Notes: generated by a model not told the origin, from the letters alone. Counted from the first letter of the stretch, positions 43,522-52,967 are shown. The stretch: 64,000 nucleotides of DNA from Xylanibacter rarus (GCF_001275135.1 NZ_LFQU01000008.1:1-64000), one strand, 5' to 3'. Program-made: numbers and translations.

Positions 43522-45081
43522 ATGAAAAAAGCAACAATTTGGACAGTAGCAATCGTGATGGGACTTTCTTTCCTTGTGCTGCTCTTTATGCAAATAAAAT
43601 ATATTGAAGAGATGGTGCACATGAAGAAAGAACAGTTTGACGAGTCTGTAACAAAGGCTCTGTCTCAGGCTGCCCGTAACTTGGAACTGAATGAGACATT
43701 AAGGTATCTTGAAAAGGATGTTAACGCGACAGAACGCCGTGCATTCAAACAAGATTCAGTTGGAACTCGTTCGGGTGAAATGGATGGCACTGTCCAGCAT
43801 TCACATCAATACTCTGTTGTTGATAAAAACGGTACGATGTATTCGTCTTTTGAATTAAAAACGATAACGATGAAACCGTCCTCAATGCCCAAAGCGATGA
43901 TTCTGCGTAATGACAAGAACTCGATATCAGAGGCAACAAAGTCAATGAGGGAAATTGTGAAAAACCGTTATATCTATCAGAAAGCTTTGCTTGACGAGGT
44001 CGTTTACAGCATACTTTATACTGCTTCAGAAAAACCGTTGAAGGAGCGTATAAACTTCAAGATGCTTGATCAGGACATTAAGACGGAGCTGATGAACAAT
44101 GGTATTGATATTGCCTATCATTTTACGGTTTCGACACAAGACGGAAGAGAAGTATACAGATGCCCTGACTATACGGATGAAGGTGAGGAATATACTTATT
44201 CGCAGGCATTATTCAGAAATGATCCTTCATCGAAGGCTGGAATTGTCAAGATACACTTTCCTGATATGAACAGCTATATTTTCAGCAGTGTACGTTTTAT
44301 GATTCCTTCTATTGCGTTTACTGTTGTGTTGCTGGTGACATTTATTTTTACAATCGTAGTTATATTCAGACAGAAACGTTATACTGAGATAAAGAATGAC
44401 TTTATAAACAATATGACTCATGAATTAAAAACTCCTATAAGCAGTATTTCTCTTGCTGCACAGATGCTCAATGATGAAAGCGTAACTAAGAGTCCTGTTA
44501 TGATGAAGCATCTGGGAGGAGTTATTAATGACGAGTCGAAGCGTTTGCGCTTCCTTGTAGAAAAGGTGTTGCAGATGTCAATGTTTGACCGCAAGAAAGC
44601 CATATTTAAAAAGAAAGAGCTTAATTTGAATGAGTTGGCCGAAAATGTAGCTAATACGTTTACATTGCGTGTAGAACATACAGGAGGGCATATAACGACA
44701 AAACTGAATGCAACGGAACCGACAATCTATGTTGACGAGATGCATTTTACGAATGTTATTTTCAACTTGTTGGACAATGCTGTTAAATATCGTGATCCTG
44801 AGCGACCGGTAGAATTGTTTATTAATACATGGAATGACAAAGAGCATCTTTACTTGTCGGTTAGAGATAACGGATTGGGCATAAAAAAAGAGAATCTTAA
44901 AAAGATTTTTGAGAAGTTCTATCGTGTTCATACCGGAAATGTGCATGATGTCAAAGGCTTTGGCCTTGGCTTGGCATATGTAAAGAAAATCGTAGAACTG
45001 CATAAGGGTGAAATACATGCAGAAAGCGAAAAAGGAAAAGGAACGAATTTTATAATAACATTACCTATAATTAAAAAATAA
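43522..45081 (+). CDS. rprX: Sensor histidine kinase, RprX-like
   Basis: A 519-residue inner-membrane kinase. An N-terminal anchor (ATIWTVAIVMGLSFLVLLFMQI) and a second span around residues 258-283 bracket a periplasmic sensor domain of about 230 residues. The cytoplasmic half has the H-box NDFINNMTHELKTPISS, N-box NVIFNLLDNAVKY, G1 VRDNGLGI, F-box EKFYRV and G2 GFGLGLAYV. It is the closest family match to RprX of Bacteroides. The response regulator follows 8 bp downstream. Confidence 0.9.
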   Translation: MKKATIWTVAIVMGLSFLVLLFMQIKYIEEMVHMKKEQFDESVTKALSQAARNLELNETLRYLEKDVNATERRAFKQDSVGTRSGEMDGTVQHSHQYSVVDKNGTMYSSFELKTITMKPSSMPKAMILRNDKNSISEATKSMREIVKNRYIYQKALLDEVVYSILYTASEKPLKERINFKMLDQDIKTELMNNGIDIAYHFTVSTQDGREVYRCPDYTDEGEEYTYSQALFRNDPSSKAGIVKIHFPDMNSYIFSSVRFMIPSIAFTVVLLVTFIFTIVVIFRQKRYTEIKNDFINNMTHELKTPISSISLAAQMLNDESVTKSPVMMKHLGGVINDESKRLRFLVEKVLQMSMFDRKKAIFKKKELNLNELAENVANTFTLRVEHTGGHITTKLNATEPTIYVDEMHFTNVIFNLLDNAVKYRDPERPVELFINTWNDKEHLYLSVRDNGLGIKKENLKKIFEKFYRVHTGNVHDVKGFGLGLAYVKKIVELHKGEIHAESEKGKGTNFIITLPIIKK

Positions 45082-45089
45082 GAAAGACT

Positions 45090-45788
45090 ATGGATGAGAA
45101 ATTGAAAATTCTTTTATGCGAAGATGATGAGAATTTAGGTATGCTTCTTCGCGAATATTTACAGGCAAAGGGTTATAGCGCAGAACTTTGTCCTGATGGT
45201 GACGCAGGATATAAAGCTTTCTTGAAGAGCAAGTTTGATATATGTGTACTTGATGTTATGATGCCAAAGAAAGATGGATTTACATTGGCTCAGGAAATAA
45301 GACAGGCCAATGCTGAAATTCCAATCATATTCCTCACTGCTAAGACTTTGAAGGAAGATATTCTTGAAGGCTTCAAAATCGGTGCTGATGACTATATCAC
45401 AAAGCCGTTCTCAATGGAAGAGCTTGTGTTCCGTATAGAGGCTATCCTGCGTCGTGTACGTGGTAAGAAAAACAAAGAAAATACTGTTTATCATATCGGA
45501 CGTTTTACTTTCGATACTCAGAAACAGTTGCTTACCATTGACGACAAGCAGACAAAGCTTACAACTAAAGAGAATGAGCTTCTTGCTCTTCTGTGCTCTC
45601 ATGCTAACGAGATTCTGCAGCGTGACTTCGCACTGAAGACAATATGGATTGATGATAACTACTTCAACGCACGCTCTATGGACGTTTACATTACAAAGTT
45701 GCGTAAACATCTTAAGGACGACGACCAGATAGAAATCATCAACATTCACGGCAAGGGATACAAGCTTATCACTCCAGAGCAGGAATAA
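45090..45788 (+). CDS. rprY: Response regulator, RprY-like (OmpR/PhoB type)
   Basis: A 232-residue regulator. The receiver has the acidic pair EDD at 11-13, Asp55 in VLDVMMPKKDG, Thr in FLTAKT and Lys in YITKPFS. The C-terminal winged helix (about 130-228) includes LTTKENELLALLCSHANEILQRD and VYITKLRKHLKDDDQIEIINIHGKGYKL. RprY of Bacteroides fragilis affects outer-membrane proteins and oxidative-stress genes. Co-transcribed with the kinase and closed by a terminator at 45813-45858. Confidence 0.92.
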   Translation: MDEKLKILLCEDDENLGMLLREYLQAKGYSAELCPDGDAGYKAFLKSKFDICVLDVMMPKKDGFTLAQEIRQANAEIPIIFLTAKTLKEDILEGFKIGADDYITKPFSMEELVFRIEAILRRVRGKKNKENTVYHIGRFTFDTQKQLLTIDDKQTKLTTKENELLALLCSHANEILQRDFALKTIWIDDNYFNARSMDVYITKLRKHLKDDDQIEIINIHGKGYKLITPEQE

Positions 45789-45812
45789 ATATAAGCCTTG
45801 AAAGATAATAAT

Positions 45813-45858
45813 AAAACAATCCTTAAAACCGAATACACCGGCTCTGAGGATTGTTTTT
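45813..45858 (+). terminator. Rho-independent terminator of the RprXY-like operon
   Basis: AAAACAATCCT (45813-45823) pairs with AGGATTGTTTT (45847-45857), with a T-rich tail. It begins 24 bp after the rprY-like stop. Confidence 0.8.
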
Positions 45859-45879
45859 GTTTTATATTATTATAAGTTA

Positions 45880-45912
45880 TTTGCTCTTTATGGAATAAAA
45901 TTATATATTTGC
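45880..45912 (+). promoter_or_regulatory. Promoter of the 191-residue membrane protein gene
   Basis: TTTG (45880-45883), 20 bp, then TATATTTGC (45904-45912). It covers the upstream candidate start at 45909, which is therefore not used. Confidence 0.75.
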
Positions 45913-45932
45913 AGAAACGACGGAAATTGACT

Positions 45933-46508
45933 ATGAAACATGTTGACAGGTATGTGATTACTGAAAGTCCTGCTTCCTCGGTTTTTGGATTGGGCTTTTG
46001 TCTTATTTTGGCTTGCGGTTTGTTGGACGGCTATAGTAAACCATGGTATGTCGCAATCTCCGTAGTTATATTCATACTTGTAATATTTTCTGTTGTATTG
46101 AGTCTGTTTATACGTAGGCAGAAAATTGTAATTGATTCACGAGGTATTCATTATTATGAACGTTTTTTATTTAAGATAACCAAGCACGATTATCCATGGT
46201 CACAGGTGAGCAGATGCTATATAGACTGGTATCATTATTATTCAATGCTGTTGCCGGTGCGCAGGCTTGTTGTCGTTACAGAATTGTCAAACAGCAACAG
46301 TAAGTATCATGATATAGATCTTAAGGATTTTGAATTGGCTTTCAGAATGAGTAGTTTGAAACGTGCTATCTTAGAATATAGTAATAATGCCGGAATTTTT
46401 GATGTGGAGCAGACTTCGGCCAATAGAAAAAGTGAAATGTTCTATTGGTTGATTATTGTGTTGGTACTTATATTGGTGTTCTTGTGTGTGCAGATTTCTA
46501 ACTATTGA
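45933..46508 (+). CDS. Membrane protein of unknown function with a PH-like central region
   Basis: A 191-residue protein from ATG 45933 (MKHVDRYVITESPASSVFG). Two membrane spans at about 15-60 (FGLGFCLILACGLLDG and YVAISVVIFILVIFSVVLSLF) are followed by a soluble stretch that resembles a bacterial PH-like beta domain (RRQKIVIDSRGIHYYERFLFKITKHDYPWSQVSRCYI). A C-terminal span follows (FYWLIIVLVLILVFLCVQI). No family name is assigned with certainty. It is monocistronic, between the RprXY-like genes and a repeat. Confidence 0.7.
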   Translation: MKHVDRYVITESPASSVFGLGFCLILACGLLDGYSKPWYVAISVVIFILVIFSVVLSLFIRRQKIVIDSRGIHYYERFLFKITKHDYPWSQVSRCYIDWYHYYSMLLPVRRLVVVTELSNSNSKYHDIDLKDFELAFRMSSLKRAILEYSNNAGIFDVEQTSANRKSEMFYWLIIVLVLILVFLCVQISNY

Positions 46509-46565
46509 GGCCTGTATAATTGCTGGATGTGTAATGTGTTGATAGCTAGAGGTTTGTAAAAGATA

Positions 46566-46655
46566 CAGTTTCGCAGTCTAAAAGATGTCTTTTATTTCGC
46601 GTTTTATGGCCTTTTACAATGTAAAATGGCATTAATTGCGAAATGTCGCGTTTCC
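46566..46655. repeat. Intergenic repeat with two TTTT-N-TAAAA units
   Basis: TTTCGCAGTCTAAAAGATGTCTTTT is followed by GTTTTATGGCCTTTTACAATGTAAAATGGCAT, both variants of the unit at 53090-53140. Flanking TTTCGC and GCGAAA arms suggest a larger fold. Confidence 0.45.
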
Positions 46656-46662
46656 GGTATGT

Positions 46663-46842
46663 TTAATATTTGCTTTCCTTTTTCAGAAGATACACGTGCC
46701 CAACTGCTCCAAACACCACCAGAGTCAAGGCCGAGATGATGAATGCGTTACTGTCGGTCCAACTGAAAGCGTAGCCGACAATCAGCATAATGACGCCCAG
46801 ATACATGGCTGCCAGTCCTGAAAAGCGTACGTATTTCTTCAT
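46663..46842 (-). CDS. Small membrane protein, 59 residues
   Basis: A short gene with its own good promoter (46877-46907). The product starts MKKYVRFSGLAAMYLGVIML, has two hydrophobic segments (LAAMYLGVIMLIVGYAFSW and AFIISALTLVVFGAVGHVYLL) and ends KKESKY. I recognise this pattern as a small conserved Bacteroidales membrane protein without known function. It lies divergent to rpsF. Confidence 0.75.
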   Translation of the reverse strand: MKKYVRFSGLAAMYLGVIMLIVGYAFSWTDSNAFIISALTLVVFGAVGHVYLLKKESKY

Positions 46843-46876
46843 ATAAATAATTTTTTATGATCTTAATATTATAGGT

Positions 46877-46907
46877 GCAAAAATACAGATAAAAATCAAT
46901 AAAGCAA
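46877..46907 (-). promoter_or_regulatory. Promoter of the 59-residue membrane protein
   Basis: Minus-strand TATTTTTGC (46885-46877) with TTG at 46907-46905, spacing 19 bp. Confidence 0.7.
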
Positions 46908-47013
46908 GGCTTTGTATATGAAAGATTGGCAAAATAAGGCTTGTAAAGGTGAAATAAAGTTAAATATTATAAGTGTGTACATTAATAATGTCGGATATAT
47001 CAGCGGAAAAGCG

Positions 47014-47022
47014 TACCTTTGC
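47014..47022 (+). promoter_or_regulatory. -7 box of the rpsF-rpsR-rplI operon
   Basis: TACCTTTGC matches TAnnTTTGC. The surrounding CGTACCTTTGCACCGCATTT differs in one base from the tRNA-cluster promoter at 4811-4830. No exact TTTG is at -33. Confidence 0.7.
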
Positions 47023-47068
47023 ACCGCATTTTGCAAAATAATAAACAAATTAATCATTTTAAAGTTGT

Positions 47069-47413
47069 ATGAATCAATACGAAACCGTTTTCATTTTAAC
47101 TCCCGTTTTGTCTGATGAACAGATGAAGGAAACGGTCGCTAAATTCAAAAATCTGCTTACTGACAAAGGTGCGGAAATTCTGAATGAGGAGACCTGGGGA
47201 CTGAAGAAGATGGCTTATCCTATTCAGAAGAAATCTACAGGTTTTTATTGCCTGATAGAGTTCAAGGCTGAGCCTAATGTAATTAACACTCTCGAGACTG
47301 GATTCCGTCGTGATGAGAAGGTAATCCGTTTTATGACAGTTAAGCTCGACAAGTATGCCGTACTGTATGCCGAGAAGAGAAGAAACAAATACGCTAAAAA
47401 AGAGGAGGCTTAA
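47069..47413 (+). CDS. rpsF: 30S ribosomal protein S6
   Basis: A 114-residue protein with the S6 ferredoxin-like fold: [45 protein letters not shown], and [19 protein letters not shown]. It binds the central domain of 16S rRNA together with S18, whose gene starts 3 bp downstream. First gene of the S6-S18-L9 operon. Confidence 0.97.
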   Translation: MNQYETVFILTPVLSDEQMKETVAKFKNLLTDKGAEILNEETWGLKKMAYPIQKKSTGFYCLIEFKAEPNVINTLETGFRRDEKVIRFMTVKLDKYAVLYAEKRRNKYAKKEEA

Positions 47414-47416
47414 ATT

Positions 47417-47686
47417 ATGGCAGCACAAGAATCAGAAATCAGATATTTGACTCCGCCTTCAGTGGATACAAAGAAAAAGAAGTATTGCCGTTTCAAGAAG
47501 AGCGGTATAAAGTATATTGACTATAAGGATCCTGAGTTCCTTAAGAAATTCTTGAACGAGCAGGGTAAGATACTTCCCCGCCGTATCACAGGAACTTCTC
47601 TTAAGTATCAGCGCCGTGTGGCTCAGGCTGTTAAGCGTGCACGCCAGATAGCTCTGCTTCCTTATGTAACCGATTTGATGAAATAA
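47417..47686 (+). CDS. rpsR: 30S ribosomal protein S18
   Basis: An 89-residue basic protein with [36 protein letters not shown] and [23 protein letters not shown], the S18 core. It forms a dimer with S6 on the platform of the 30S subunit. Middle gene of the operon. Confidence 0.97.
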   Translation: MAAQESEIRYLTPPSVDTKKKKYCRFKKSGIKYIDYKDPEFLKKFLNEQGKILPRRITGTSLKYQRRVAQAVKRARQIALLPYVTDLMK

Positions 47687-47704
47687 TTTGAAGGAGGAGA
47701 CAGA

Positions 47705-48199
47705 ATGGAAATTATACTGAAAGAAGATATTATCGGCTTAGGATTTAAGAACGATATCGTTAACGTAAAAGCCGGCTATGGCCGTAACTACCTGATACCT
47801 CAGGGCAAGGGTGTTATAGCGTCTCCTTCAGCAAAGAAGGTATTGGCTGAGAACTTGAAACAGCAGGCTCGTAAACTTGCTGCTATTAAGGCTGAGGCTG
47901 AGAAGAAGGCTGAGGCTCTGAAGGATGTTGCTCTTGTTATAGAGATGAAGGTAAGTGCTAATGGTGTAACTTATGGTTCTGTTAATGCCGCAACTGTAGC
48001 TGCTGAACTTCAGAAGAAAGGCTTTGACATCGATCGTAAGATTGTTACAATGCACGATGCTAAGAAGGTAGGTGACTTTGTTGCTACCGTACACTTCCAC
48101 AAAGAAGTTCTCGTAGAGGTGCCTGTAAAGGTTGTTGCTGAGAATGCAGTTCCTGAGGTTGAGGCTCCCAAGGCAGAAGAAACAACTGTAGAAGAGTAA
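47705..48199 (+). CDS. rplI: 50S ribosomal protein L9
   Basis: A 164-residue protein. The N-terminal rRNA-binding domain is MEIILKEDIIGLGFKNDIVNVKAGYGRNYLIPQGKG, then a long exposed helix rich in Ala, Lys and Glu, then the C-terminal domain (SVNAATVAAELQKKGFDIDRKIV) and an acidic tail typical of Bacteroidetes L9. A GGAGGAGA purine run stands 6 bp before the ATG, an unusually clear Shine-Dalgarno for this phylum. Last gene before a terminator. Confidence 0.97.
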   Translation: MEIILKEDIIGLGFKNDIVNVKAGYGRNYLIPQGKGVIASPSAKKVLAENLKQQARKLAAIKAEAEKKAEALKDVALVIEMKVSANGVTYGSVNAATVAAELQKKGFDIDRKIVTMHDAKKVGDFVATVHFHKEVLVEVPVKVVAENAVPEVEAPKAEETTVEE

Positions 48200-48231
48200 T
48201 TTTCGCACTGTAAAGCAGTTTTATATAAAAG

Positions 48232-48261
48232 TCCCGGTTGCTTTTAAGCACCGGGATTTTT
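48232..48261 (+). terminator. Rho-independent terminator of the S6-S18-L9 operon
   Basis: TCCCGGT (48232-48238) pairs with ACCGGGA (48250-48256), extended by an inner GCTT/AAGC pairing, followed by a T-tract. Confidence 0.88.
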
Positions 48262-48339
48262 GTTTTTATACAATATTACTTTTATATAAATTCATGCTAA
48301 AATTAAATTTGCCGTGTTATGAAAAACATGTTATAGCTC

Positions 48340-48371
48340 TTGTATTATAGCTTGTAAATTTGTATCTTTGC
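48340..48371 (+). promoter_or_regulatory. Promoter of the membrane-anchored regulator
   Basis: TTG (48340-48342), 20 bp, then TATCTTTGC (48363-48371). The leader to the ATG at 48478 is about 100 nt, without an obvious riboswitch fold. Confidence 0.7.
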
Positions 48372-48477
48372 ATAAGTGTCGCAGCTTGGCTTATGCTGTA
48401 TTTCATATAATATTGCATGTCATTGCCAGACTGTTGTATTTTTGTATTAAGAGGCATAAGTTATAATAATTTGGGTT

Positions 48478-49395
48478 ATGAAGTCATATTTCTCTATTGT
48501 AGTATTCTTTGTATTGTTGCTGTCATCTGTTGTAACCGGAACGGACAGATATCTTAGTACAGAAGACTTGATTAAGGATGATTTGAATCAAGCCTTAGCT
48601 CATACTATTGCAGTAAAGGGTGGTGCATGGTTGGTAACAGATACAATAAAGGCATATAAACAGTTACAGAATACGACATCTGGTCATGTGGCATTATTGA
48701 TTAATGATGAGTTTTTCAATAAACGACTTTCTATACCTGAATTACGCAACAGGGCATATATATCGTTCGACATAGTGCCTGAAAATATCGTTGCGCATAA
48801 CTCAAAATATATTCCGAATGGGATATGCAGTGATACAATAATATTAAACCCTGCTTCATTGAAATACTGTAACGGATCAGTTGCCATGCGCGGTTATGCA
48901 GAGTGTTCTTTTTTCATGGTATTGAGTCTTTCTGATCAGAAACTGCCGATAACCTTAATGCTTTTATCTTTGATTTGGGGCAGCATTACTTATTTTTGTT
49001 TTAAGAAGAAAGAGCTTTTGTATAGTGTATCTTTTGCTGAAAGTAATGATACTGCATGCGTTTGTGCTAAAAATGACGATACTTGTATTATATCAGTAGG
49101 CAATATGTTGTATAATAAGCAGTCGGAAACATTTTATGGTGCAGATAACAGAGAGATTAACTTGACGCCGATGCAATTTGAATTGATGCAGATGTTTTTT
49201 AAAGCAGACGGGCACAGGCTTGTTAAAACTGATATTTGTAATGCTCTGTGGCCAGGGAAAGATAATGCAAACGAAACACTTTATACAATGATTAAAAGAC
49301 TGAAGCCTGTTGTTGAGGCTAACAGTAATTTGAAAATAGAAGTAGAACGCGGACGCGCATATAAGTTGCGCGTTGATGACAAAAGTGTGTTATAG
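48478..49395 (+). CDS. Membrane-anchored winged-helix transcriptional regulator
   Basis: A 305-residue one-component-like regulator in reversed ToxR layout. A signal peptide (MKSYFSIVVFFVLLLSSVVTG) is followed by a periplasmic domain (25-155), a membrane span (LPITLMLLSLIWGSITYFCF) and a cytoplasmic C-terminal OmpR/PhoB-type winged helix (LTPMQFELMQMFFKADGHRLVKTDICNALW, ETLYTMIKRLKPVV, IEVERGRAYKLRV). There is no receiver or kinase domain. The outer-membrane barrel gene next door, 167 bp downstream on the same strand, is its likely target by context; this is inferred, not shown. Confidence 0.82.
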   Translation: MKSYFSIVVFFVLLLSSVVTGTDRYLSTEDLIKDDLNQALAHTIAVKGGAWLVTDTIKAYKQLQNTTSGHVALLINDEFFNKRLSIPELRNRAYISFDIVPENIVAHNSKYIPNGICSDTIILNPASLKYCNGSVAMRGYAECSFFMVLSLSDQKLPITLMLLSLIWGSITYFCFKKKELLYSVSFAESNDTACVCAKNDDTCIISVGNMLYNKQSETFYGADNREINLTPMQFELMQMFFKADGHRLVKTDICNALWPGKDNANETLYTMIKRLKPVVEANSNLKIEVERGRAYKLRVDDKSVL

Positions 49396-49537
49396 AAGTT
49401 TTTATTTTATCTTTTAGCTTGACGTAATTCATTGATTAATAGTTTATTACAAGATTCTGATGTCTTGACCTATAGACTGTCTGGTAAATGTCAGTAAGTT
49501 GTCAGTGTAAAAATATTCTTTTGTCTAACGCCTGATT

Positions 49538-49546
49538 TATCTTTGT
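49538..49546 (+). promoter_or_regulatory. -7 box of the outer-membrane barrel gene
   Basis: TATCTTTGT matches TAnnTTTG and lies 17 nt before the ATG at 49563. It overlaps the alternative start at 49545, which is therefore rejected. The TTTTG upstream is only 14 bp away. Confidence 0.5.
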
Positions 49547-49562
49547 GCGAAAAAGCTTAAAG

Positions 49563-51721
49563 ATGAAAAAGACGTTATTATCTGTAGTTTTATTAATGTT
49601 TTCATGTTTTTCAATGGCTCAAAGTTATAAAGAAGCAAAGAAAGACAGTGTTAAAACGAAATGTGTTGTTGCAGACAAAGATATCAGTTATCATAATTAT
49701 AGTCATGATAATGACATCGTTGTATCTGATTCTTTAATCTTGAATGAGGTCGTTGTAAAAAGTTCTCGTGTTGTAAATACTAATGGGACACTAAGAATTT
49801 TTCCTACAGATAAACAAAAGAAAATTCTTCAACGGCTTATGGCTTGTTGTCAAAGTTAGCATTACCACTTATTTCTGTTGATGAAGTGGCACATACTATT
49901 TCGGCACCTAATAATATGGGAGCCGTTCAGGTGCGTATTAACGATATTGAAGCAACTGCAAACGATTTGTCATCAATAGATTTAAGTGCTGTGAAATATG
50001 TTGAATATATAAGAAATCCGGGAGCAAGATATGGTCAGAACGTGGGTTTTGTAATTAATATAATTGTGAAAAAAGCTGTTAGTGGTTATGTCATAGGAGC
50101 TGACCTGACACATACTATGACATATCTTAATTGTTCGGATAATTTGTTCGCAAAGTTTAATTTTGGAAAGAGTGAAATATCTTTGAGTTATTGGCTGGAT
50201 TTTTCAGACAAACGAAAGTTACGTTATGAAGAAACGGCCCAATATCTTATGCCTGATAATTCTTTTTATTATATAACGCGAAGAGATAAGGAACGCAGAC
50301 TAAAAAATATATGTCATAATCTGCAATTGAAATATTCTTTTTCAGAAACAGGACGATATGTCTTTCAGGCTACACTCGGCACAGATTTATCGAATTGTCC
50401 TGATGATTATACTTTAAGGGAAAATATTGTAAATCAAGAATGTGATACTGTCGGGATAAATTCGTCTGACAAATCTTTTTCTCCTGTCCTGGATCTTTAT
50501 TATAATCAGAATATAGGCCGAAATCAGTCTGTAACAATAAATGCAACAGGGACATATAGCGACGCTTCTTATTCATGGAGCTATGATGGGAAATCACCTT
50601 ATAGCTATACTTCTGATGGTGACAGCTGGTCGCTTTTTGCTGAAGGTATATATGAAAACAGAATGCGTATGCTGACTTTTTCATCGGGTATACAATATTT
50701 TCAGAAATATATTAGTAATAAATATCTTGGGGATGCAGAAGCTATAAATACTATACGTAATTCACAAGTCTATGCTTATGCGCAGATAAAAGGTAATTTG
50801 GCGGCATTAGAATATACCTTTGGTGCAGGGGTAAGTCGTCTGTATTATCATCAGGCTAATGATGCTTATGAATATTGGCTTTGGCGTCCGGAGCTTTCTC
50901 TTGCTTATCCGTTTTTGGAAAAATTTAAATTAAGGTATTATCTGCGTATGTATCAGAATCCTCCACGCCTTGAATATTTGGGAGATGTTGATGTGAGAAA
51001 TAATGAGCTAGAAGTATCCCGAGGTAATTCTGCGTTGTTTCCTGCACGTGTATTGGAGCAGTCGTTTACCTTGTCGTGCCAATTGCCCTCGTTTTATGCA
51101 GAAATAGAAACGTCTTATCGTAATAATTATCATTGCGTTATGTCTCAGATTAATAGAGAGATTGATGAAAGCGGAAACACAAATTTTATTTTTACCCGTG
51201 AGAATCAGCGCCGGATTTCTATGTTTTATGTCAATGGCTATACTCGTTTTGCTATTGTTTCTGACAAACTTACGTTTGCTGCAACAGGTGGCTTTTTCCG
51301 TTTCTTCAATTATGGAAATACATACAAACATCATTATTCTTCGTTTAATGGTGCATTCAGGGCTACTGCATATTTGGGTGATTTTACGTTTTCTGCTGAT
51401 GCAAGTAACGGATGGAGTTTTCTTGAGGGCGAAAACCGTACTACAAATATTTGTACTTACAGTCTTGTCGCATCATATAAGTATAAAGATTTCATCTTTT
51501 CATTAATCTGGCAGAATGGTTTTCAGAACGATATGCTTTCTAATAAAGCATATTTGCTTAACAGATATGTTGGAAAGACGCAAAAGCTTATTAATGGTGA
51601 TATGGGAAATATGCTAACTTTTAATTTAAGCTGGCGTTTTTCAAAAGGCCGTAAATATGAAAGTCCGAAGTATACAGTTAATAAAAAAGATAATGATACC
51701 GGTATAATAAAAGGGAATTAA
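49563..51721 (+). pseudogene. Outer-membrane beta-barrel (TonB-receptor-like) protein, frameshifted
   Basis: ATG 49563 opens a signal peptide (MKKTLLSVVLLMFSCFSMAQ), then SLILNEVVVKSSRVVNTNGTLRIFPTDKQKK, after which the frame breaks. Adding one base to A4 at 49821-49824 continues it as NSSTAYGLLSKLALPLISVDEVAHTIS and onward to 51721, 719 residues. The second part has a plug-like domain (VQVRINDIEATANDLSSIDLSAVKYVEYIRNPGARYG) and an aromatic-rich barrel to the end. It resembles the OMP_b-brl_3 group rather than SusC receptors. Likely controlled by the membrane regulator upstream. Frame error or true pseudogene is undecided. Confidence 0.85.
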
Positions 51722-51855
51722 AAATAAGAGAATATACTATTTTTACAGAAGATTATTTGCTGTGTTTAGTTGATTTTATAATTCGTTTTGATGTATGGCA
51801 TAGGATGTTACAAGCGTTTTAATTGCTATGTAATATTTTTGTAACACATAATGCT

Positions 51856-51864
51856 TAATTTTGC
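51856..51864 (+). promoter_or_regulatory. -7 box of the porin gene
   Basis: TAATTTTGC matches TAnnTTTGC and lies 18 nt before the ATG at 51883. The -33 element is unclear. Confidence 0.55.
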
Positions 51865-51882
51865 AAAAAAATAAGTAATTGT

Positions 51883-52920
51883 ATGAATAATAAGAAACTG
51901 ATTTTGCCATTGTTGGCTTTGTGTGTTGGTTTGCCATTACACGCTCAAGAAGAAGATAAGGTCGACCTTACTCCGAAGGTGCACGGCACCATACGCGGAA
52001 AGTATGAATATCAGACGGAAGAAGGAGACGGACGTTTTCAAGTTAGAAACGCGCGTGTCAGTCTTGAAGGAAAAGTGGCAAAAGCTGTTGAATATAAAGC
52101 AGAAATCGACTTGTCGGATGAAGGGCAGATAAAGATGCTTGATGCATATACAAAAATCAAGCCTGTTAGAGGATTTGATTTTACTATAGGACAGATGCGT
52201 GTGCCATTTACAATTGATGCCCATCGTTCTCCTCATCAGCAGTATTTTGCTAACCGATCTTTTATTGCTAAGCAGGTAGGTAATGTACGTGATGTTGGTG
52301 CAACTTTAGGCTATTCGTTTAATGTTGGGATTCCAATTATTCTTCAGGCCGGAATGTTTAACGGCTCTGGATTAACGAATCAGAAGGATTTCTGGACAAA
52401 CAATATTAATTTTTCAGCTAAGGCTCAAATCTTTATTCCTAATGGCTTTAATATTACTCTTAGTACGCAGAAAATCCGTCCTGACCATATTTCGGTTATG
52501 ATGTATGATGCAGGTGCTTATTATCATGCACATGGCTGGCATATTGAGGCAGAATATCTTTTTAAGCATTATGAGGATAATGCCTTTAAGAACGTGCATG
52601 CATTTGATGCGTTTGTTAACTATGATATTCCGTTACGCAAGTGTTTCTTTACAAAGATTTCGCCACTTTTGCGTTATGACTATATGAGTGATCATAGTGA
52701 TGGTATGCGTTATCTTGACGGTGAGGAGAACACAGAAGGATCATTGATGATAAACGACTATCAGCGCTCAAGAATTACAGGTGGACTTACCTTTAGTATA
52801 GCTAAGCCGTTTATTTCAGATATTCGTCTCAACTATGAGAAGTATTTCTACCGTTCTGGAGCTGTTGCTAAACCATCAGAAAGTGATAAAATTGTAATTG
52901 AAGTAATGACAAGATTCTGA
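51883..52920 (+). CDS. Phosphate-selective porin O/P family protein
   Basis: A 345-residue outer-membrane beta-barrel. A signal peptide (MNNKKLILPLLALCVGLPLHAQ) is followed by alternating amphipathic strands. The family start GTIRGKYEYQTEEGDGRFQVRNARVSLEGKVAKAVEYKAEIDLSDEG is followed by the typical GFDFTIGQMRVPFTIDAHRSP. It ends in a barrel-terminating Phe (IEVMTRF), as expected for BAM substrates. In Bacteroidetes this family is not proven to be phosphate specific. Single gene with its own terminator. Confidence 0.9.
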   Translation: MNNKKLILPLLALCVGLPLHAQEEDKVDLTPKVHGTIRGKYEYQTEEGDGRFQVRNARVSLEGKVAKAVEYKAEIDLSDEGQIKMLDAYTKIKPVRGFDFTIGQMRVPFTIDAHRSPHQQYFANRSFIAKQVGNVRDVGATLGYSFNVGIPIILQAGMFNGSGLTNQKDFWTNNINFSAKAQIFIPNGFNITLSTQKIRPDHISVMMYDAGAYYHAHGWHIEAEYLFKHYEDNAFKNVHAFDAFVNYDIPLRKCFFTKISPLLRYDYMSDHSDGMRYLDGEENTEGSLMINDYQRSRITGGLTFSIAKPFISDIRLNYEKYFYRSGAVAKPSESDKIVIEVMTRF

Positions 52921-52967
52921 TTAAATTTCTGATTTTATAGAATAAAATACATAGGATTGTTAGTGTA

